Source of the DNA: G963664585 sp963664585
GTDB lineage: Bacteria; Bacillota; Clostridia; Oscillospirales; Ruminococcaceae
Assembly (NCBI GenBank): GCA_963664585.2
Contig: CAXXEO010000018.1
Location: 1 to 34,262, forward strand
DNA: 34,262 nucleotides
Reading direction: 5' to 3'
This document shows, one piece after another, positions 31,557 through 34,262 of this stretch (position 1 is the first letter of the stretch; every line of letters begins with the position of its first letter). Below the pieces are notes generated by a model. That model worked only from the letters and a program-made list of their open reading frames with translations, searched no databases and was not told the origin of the DNA. Both the position numbers and the translations under genes were made by a program.

Positions 31557-32177
31557 TTATTTCACGCCCATCCAAAAATAAGGCGCATTCGACAAAGGAT
31601 CAACCGAGACCTTACAGGGCAGACAGTTGTAGCATCCCGGAAGCATTCCGGCCCGCAAAAGTGCTGATCCCGCCGATAGCATACCGACCGAGGTTGGCAG
31701 TGCTGCCAACTGAGGCATGCCACTGCCACTGAGCAGAAGTGCCAGATAATAGCTTTTATCTGGCAGCAAAAGAATGGGTGCATCCAGTTCCAAAGTTGTG
31801 ATTCCATTTTTGGCAAACGCACCAGAAATATCCTTTGTTGTTCTTAGAAGAGTATAATTCCAGTCATATATCCCTGCGATCGAATCGCTATGGATCCTCT
31901 GTTCTACAGATGTTCCCACCACCAGATGGATGGACGAAGCCAACACAGGCCTTTCGATATCGATCCGAGCCAAATATACATGCCCCTCAATAAAGGGCAA
32001 AAGACAGAAGGCCATTGCTATATCATAGGTCCATGCGGTAAATCCGTTGTTCTGCGGCAGTCCCGCGCTGTTGATTCCGTATGGATTAAAAGAGTCGCAG
32101 TATCGGCTGCGTCCAAGATTGCAGCATTCATCGTTAGTATGATATCTTTTAAAATCCTCTTCATGGGTGAAGGTCAT
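31557..32177 (-). CDS. Unrecognised protein, possible beta-sandwich (206 aa)
   Basis: ATG 32177 is chosen because a strong GGAGGTGGAGA (32183-32193) precedes it; the frame stays open 29 codons further to a TTG at 32264. No family was recognised with confidence. The middle (GHVYLARIDIERPVLASSIH.. then AGIYDWNYTLLRTT, LELDAPILLLPDKSYYLALL) has the strand pattern of beta-sandwich modules seen in some phage and surface proteins. That is a pattern resemblance only. It contains several Cys, including CCNLGRSRYC near the N-terminus and CYNCLPC near the C-terminus. No signal peptide or phage gene is adjacent. Confidence 0.7.
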   Translation of the reverse strand: MTFTHEEDFKRYHTNDECCNLGRSRYCDSFNPYGINSAGLPQNNGFTAWTYDIAMAFCLLPFIEGHVYLARIDIERPVLASSIHLVVGTSVEQRIHSDSIAGIYDWNYTLLRTTKDISGAFAKNGITTLELDAPILLLPDKSYYLALLLSGSGMPQLAALPTSVGMLSAGSALLRAGMLPGCYNCLPCKVSVDPLSNAPYFWMGVK

Positions 32178-32349
32178 GGATATCTCCACCTCCAATAGGG
32201 TCCATGATTGGAATAAATATGGCATATCCTCGGCGCGGATTCCCTTAAAGCGGACAGCCCGCAAGGGTTTCCTCTTCCAAGGTATTTTAGTGATTACATG
32301 GTCTTTGCCCTATCACAGTATATGAACTCTGTCCTTCTGATGTTCATAA

Positions 32350-32378
32350 AAAGGCGCCGGCTATAAGCCAGCGCCTTT
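32350..32378 (-). terminator. GC-rich hairpin, possible leftward terminator
   Basis: AAAGGCGC..GGCT and AGCC..GCGCCTTT pair with one mismatch around ATA; on the minus strand a TTTTTAT tract follows. It lies between the IS200-type element and the leftward gene at 31557-32177, where it would stop transcripts entering from the right. Confidence 0.65.
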
Positions 32379-32450
32379 GGTATTGTGAAAACAACCACCG
32401 ACTATGTCGGTGGAGCAAAAAAAGCTTTAGCGATGAAGCGGACCAAAAAA

Positions 32451-32509
32451 CTCCTTTTGATGTAGAATAAACTTGCGGTCTGGCAACTGCAAGAGTACAT
32501 CAAAAGGAG
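32451..32509 (+). promoter_or_regulatory. RBS-sequestering stem in the tnpA leader
   Basis: CTCCTTTTGATGTA (32451-32464) is an exact complement of TACATCAAAAGGAG (32496-32509), with an inner CTTGC/GCAAG stem. The 3' arm covers most of the AGGAGG ribosome binding site (32505-32510) of the transposase. This matches the known translational self-restraint of IS200. Confidence 0.85.
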
Positions 32510-32519
32510 GACATTCGAA

Positions 32520-32978
32520 ATGAATGACAATAAAAGTCTAGCACATACAACGTGGAATTGTAAATATCACGTCGTGTTCGCGCCAAAATACCGCAGGGAA
32601 ATATTTTATGGTGAAAAGCGAGAAGAAATCGGCAAAATTCTAAGAGAATTGTGTTCCTGGAAAGGTATTAACATTATTGAAGCAGAAGTTTGTACGGATC
32701 ACATTCACATGCTGGTGGAAATCCCGCCGAAGATGAGCGTTTCAAGCTTTATGGGATTTCTCAAAGGCAAAAGCAGTCTGATCATACATGAACGACATGC
32801 GAATTTAAAGTATAAACATGGCAACCGATCTTTTTGGTGTCGTGGATACTATGTGGACACAGTGGGGAAAAACACCAAAAAGATCGCTGAATATATCCAA
32901 AACCAATTAAAAGAAGATAAGCTGCAGGATCAGTTGACATTCAGGGAATACGAAGACCCTTTCAAGGGTAGCAAGTAA
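32520..32978 (+). CDS. tnpA: IS200-family Y1 transposase TnpA (152 aa)
   Basis: A HUH nuclease of the IS200/IS605 type: LAHTTWNCKYHVVFAPKYRR at the start, the metal site HIH at 61-63 in CTDHIHMLVEIPPK, and the catalytic Tyr at 125 in IAEYIQNQL. Length is complete. It cuts and joins single-stranded DNA at hairpin ends. ATG 32520 is 9 bases from AGGAGG. There is no TnpB or IscB gene beside it. Confidence 0.96.
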   Translation: MNDNKSLAHTTWNCKYHVVFAPKYRREIFYGEKREEIGKILRELCSWKGINIIEAEVCTDHIHMLVEIPPKMSVSSFMGFLKGKSSLIIHERHANLKYKHGNRSFWCRGYYVDTVGKNTKKIAEYIQNQLKEDKLQDQLTFREYEDPFKGSK

Positions 32979-33058
32979 TAAGCTTTTGCAAATGTCAGAC
33001 CGTAATATGCCATTGCAATGGCAGCCAGTAACAGCGGGTTATACCCGCATAAGAAAAG

Positions 33059-33077
33059 CCGCCGGCTAAGCCGGCGG
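33059..33077 (-). terminator. Terminator of the DUF4870-like gene
   Basis: CCGCCGGC-TAA-GCCGGCGG; on the minus strand followed by CTTTTCTTA, 13 bases after the stop at 33091. Confidence 0.85.
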
Positions 33078-33090
33078 ATGTTTACTCTGA

Positions 33091-33414
33091 TTAATGAAGC
33101 AGTGTATAGGTCCCGATCACTGGCAGAGGCTCAGCCCTTCCGTTTAAAGCATTGACCGCACCCACAATCGCAAGAATCAATATTGCTAAAGAATATAGGG
33201 GGGAAATAAAGCGGCCAAGCAACGGAATGAACCTAATCACAGCCGAACCTACCGCCGATACAATAAAGAGTGTCAGCCCCTGATTTGCATGGAATTTGCC
33301 AAAACGCGAACCGGGACAAACGATCAGGGGAAGAAAAAAAAGCAGATAGGCAAGCGCTGCCATAATCTTATTGGCTTCCACATCAGTGGAATCATATGTA
33401 TCAAAGTTACTCAT
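33091..33414 (-). CDS. Small DUF4870-like membrane protein (107 aa)
   Basis: ATG 33414 has GGAGG 7 bases upstream; an in-frame start 9 codons earlier does not fit the site. After a polar N-terminus (MSNFDTYDSTDVEANKI) come about three membrane segments. The family hallmark GKFHANQGLTLFIVSAVG (39-56) is present, then LYSLAILILAIVGAVNALNG. Such proteins are found across Bacillota without an assigned function. Confidence 0.85.
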   Translation of the reverse strand: MSNFDTYDSTDVEANKIMAALAYLLFFLPLIVCPGSRFGKFHANQGLTLFIVSAVGSAVIRFIPLLGRFISPLYSLAILILAIVGAVNALNGRAEPLPVIGTYTLLH

Positions 33415-33441
33415 TGGCTTTCCTCCAAAACACGGCCGCAA

Positions 33442-33739
33442 GTGCCGCAGAATATTTTATTAATCATTATTATACATCACCGTGCCGAAAAATCAAATTT
33501 TTTCACAATTTGATTATTTGTATATTCTATGCCACGGACCTCACTTGTGCTTACCTGCCCGAGTAGACGGTCGCATGTTCATATCGCTGTAGCTAGATAG
33601 CGTTTCAAGAGCCTTTTACCAGCATGACGGAGCTTCTTTCTTTTCCCACCTACCGTGGAAAAAAGTCAGATGCGGACCTTACTAATGATTACCGGCTGGT
33701 CACAGCGCGAATACGCTTTTTAAGCGTTTAAAGTGTAAT
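33442..33739. other. 300-base non-coding stretch, unexplained
   Basis: No ORF with a start site, no tRNA, and no riboswitch that I recognise. It contains CGGACCT twice as a direct repeat (around 33535-33541 and 33674-33680) and a dyad AATACGCTTTTTAAGCGTTT near 33709-33730. A structured RNA or decayed gene is possible but not shown. Confidence 0.35.
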
Positions 33740-33845
33740 TATAGTTGATTAACTTGAAAACAAGCTTGTGATTTCTTCCCCCGCCTTCGGCGGGGGAAGA
33801 AAATGACGTTTTATATATAGCCAGTTTTTAAGTTAATTGGCTATA
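33740..33845 (-). repeat. Type A palindromic repeat, copy 9 (106 bp)
   Basis: On the plus strand it starts TATAGTTGATTAACTTG and ends TTAAGTTAATTGGCTATA. In its own orientation the apex is GAA rather than TTC, so the loop is flipped relative to most copies. Arms match the reference copy. Confidence 0.92.
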
Positions 33846-33910
33846 TCCCGCAGTTGCTGGCGCCCACTTTATAAAGCTTTCAAGGTGATGGGCATGTTGC
33901 CACAAAAATA

Positions 33911-33930
33911 GCCGGGCATAAAGCCCGGCC
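33911..33930 (-). terminator. Terminator of the M20-type amidohydrolase gene
   Basis: GCCGGGC-ATAAA-GCCCGGC; on the minus strand followed by TATTTTTG, 30 bases after the stop at 33960. Confidence 0.88.
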
Positions 33931-33959
33931 TTTTAAGAAGTGATTTCAGATGAATTTCA

Positions 33960-34262
33960 TTAACAGTTAATGGTATCCAGCGTTATAGTACCGTTCTCGT
34001 TGTAGAGAACCGCGTCCTTATCCATAAACATAAGGTCGATCGTTTTGAAAAAATCTTCTTTGCACTTAAACACAGGCACACTCTCTTTGATTACCTTTTT
34101 GGCTGCCTTAGAGTCATCGCTAAGAAGCATATAGGTCATCACAAGCTGTAGCTTGGCTGAATTGGTCAGAGCAGCCTCTTTGTCGGCAATGCGAAAATCC
34201 GAACCATGTCCAATGCCGACGGCGCCGCCCGCCCTTGGATGTACGGCAGGCATCACAGTGGA
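33960..34262 (-). CDS. M20-family amidohydrolase, C-terminal end only
   Basis: The frame is open to the right window edge, so only about 100 C-terminal residues are seen. TVMPAVHPRAGGAVGIGHGSDFRIADKE followed by KLQLVMTYMLLSDDSKAAKK matches the end of M20-type amidohydrolases, where the His in IHP/VHP-type and GHG segments is near the metal/substrate site. These enzymes remove acyl groups from amino acids or cleave small peptides. A GTG at 34256 is not taken as the start because the conserved sequence continues upstream. Confidence 0.7.
   Translation of the reverse strand, partial: STVMPAVHPRAGGAVGIGHGSDFRIADKEAALTNSAKLQLVMTYMLLSDDSKAAKKVIKESVPVFKCKEDFFKTIDLMFMDKDAVLYNENGTITLDTINC

Larger units (their letters stand above)
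32395..33048 (+). mobile_element. IS200/IS605-family element, tnpA only
   Basis: It holds a single Y1 transposase gene with hairpins on both flanks: left CCACCGAC-TAT-GTCGGTGG (32395-32413) and right GCGGGT-TAT-ACCCGC (33034-33048), both with a TAT loop. A perfect palindrome TGCCATTGCAATGGCA (33008-33023) lies just inside the right end. There are no terminal inverted repeats or target duplications, as expected for single-strand transposition. Exact element tips are not defined from sequence alone; the limits given are the outer hairpins. Confidence 0.85.

Noticed and set aside
32395..33048. IS200-type TnpA as a REP-associated (RAYT-like) mobiliser of the type A repeats
   Set aside because: Its flanking hairpins (CCACCGAC-TAT-GTCGGTGG and GCGGGT-TAT-ACCCGC) share no sequence with the repeat ends, and it sits in an ordinary IS200 setting; trans-mobilisation cannot be excluded but has no support here.
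2840..33845. Repeats considered as a CRISPR array
   Set aside because: Copies are kilobases apart, about 106 bp long, in both orientations, with no regular spacers and no cas genes.

Overview
The window looks like a stretch of a Clostridia chromosome (Bacillota, probably an anaerobic Oscillospirales-like lineage; this is an inference). The support is AGGAGG-type ribosome binding sites, sigma-A promoters with near-consensus boxes, a T-box in front of alaS, a PPi-type phosphofructokinase, DegV, a ChrA pair made of two half-size proteins, and a lactate-dehydrogenase/Etf operon typical of anaerobes. No 16S/23S rRNA gene or species-level marker is present.

Layout. (1) 1-5.9 kb: four leftward genes for secreted proteins. 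The first (partial) and the next two are close tandem paralogs, each with the same TTGACA-N16-TATAAT promoter and leader; the two complete ones end in an identical terminator. The fourth is a distant relative. All three complete members end in a C-terminal NPxTG-like peptide with no membrane anchor after it. (2) 5.9-7.6 kb: a nest of repeats. An IS30-family element has inserted into one repeat copy with a 4-bp target duplication. (3) 7.6-10.6 kb: tRNA-Leu(UAA), a two-gene ChrA-type transporter operon, a doubtful small ORF, and a LysM protein with a Met-Pro low-complexity linker. (4) 10.9-21.4 kb: a leftward block that starts at an alaS T-box and runs alaS, HIT protein, phosphoribosyltransferase, comEC, holA, RNase M5-like, MBOAT and DHHW-like. 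The last five are tightly spaced or overlapping and are probably one operon. (5) 21.4-24.6 kb: PPi-type phosphofructokinase, a DegV protein with an internal 37-residue duplication, and a small zinc-ribbon membrane protein. (6) 24.8-29.65 kb: an AraC-type regulator divergent from an FAD oxidoreductase-EtfB-EtfA operon that resembles electron-bifurcating lactate dehydrogenase. (7) 29.7-34.26 kb: a class-I glutamine amidotransferase-like protein, an MntR/DtxR-type regulator, an unrecognised protein, an IS200-type element, a DUF4870-like membrane protein, and the C-terminal end of an M20-type amidohydrolase.

The most unusual content is a dispersed family of about 106-bp palindromic repeats (nine copies in 34 kb). 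Each has imperfect 22-bp terminal inverted repeats beginning and ending in TATA around a GC-rich hairpin with apex CCGCC-TTC/GAA-GGCGG. The differences between the two arms are all transitions that become G.U pairs on one strand only, which hints at a structured RNA read in one direction. One copy has lost the core hairpin, three have the apex flipped, one carries a different right arm (type B), and one is split by IS30. The window also holds several separate palindromes with the same kind of GC apex but unrelated arm sequences.

Functionally, the leftward central block mixes translation (alaS), purine salvage, DNA uptake (comEC), replication (holA) and RNA maturation genes with a membrane acyltransferase-like pair in which both partners have lost their signature catalytic residues. 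The Etf operon would couple 2-hydroxyacid (probably lactate) oxidation to NAD and ferredoxin.
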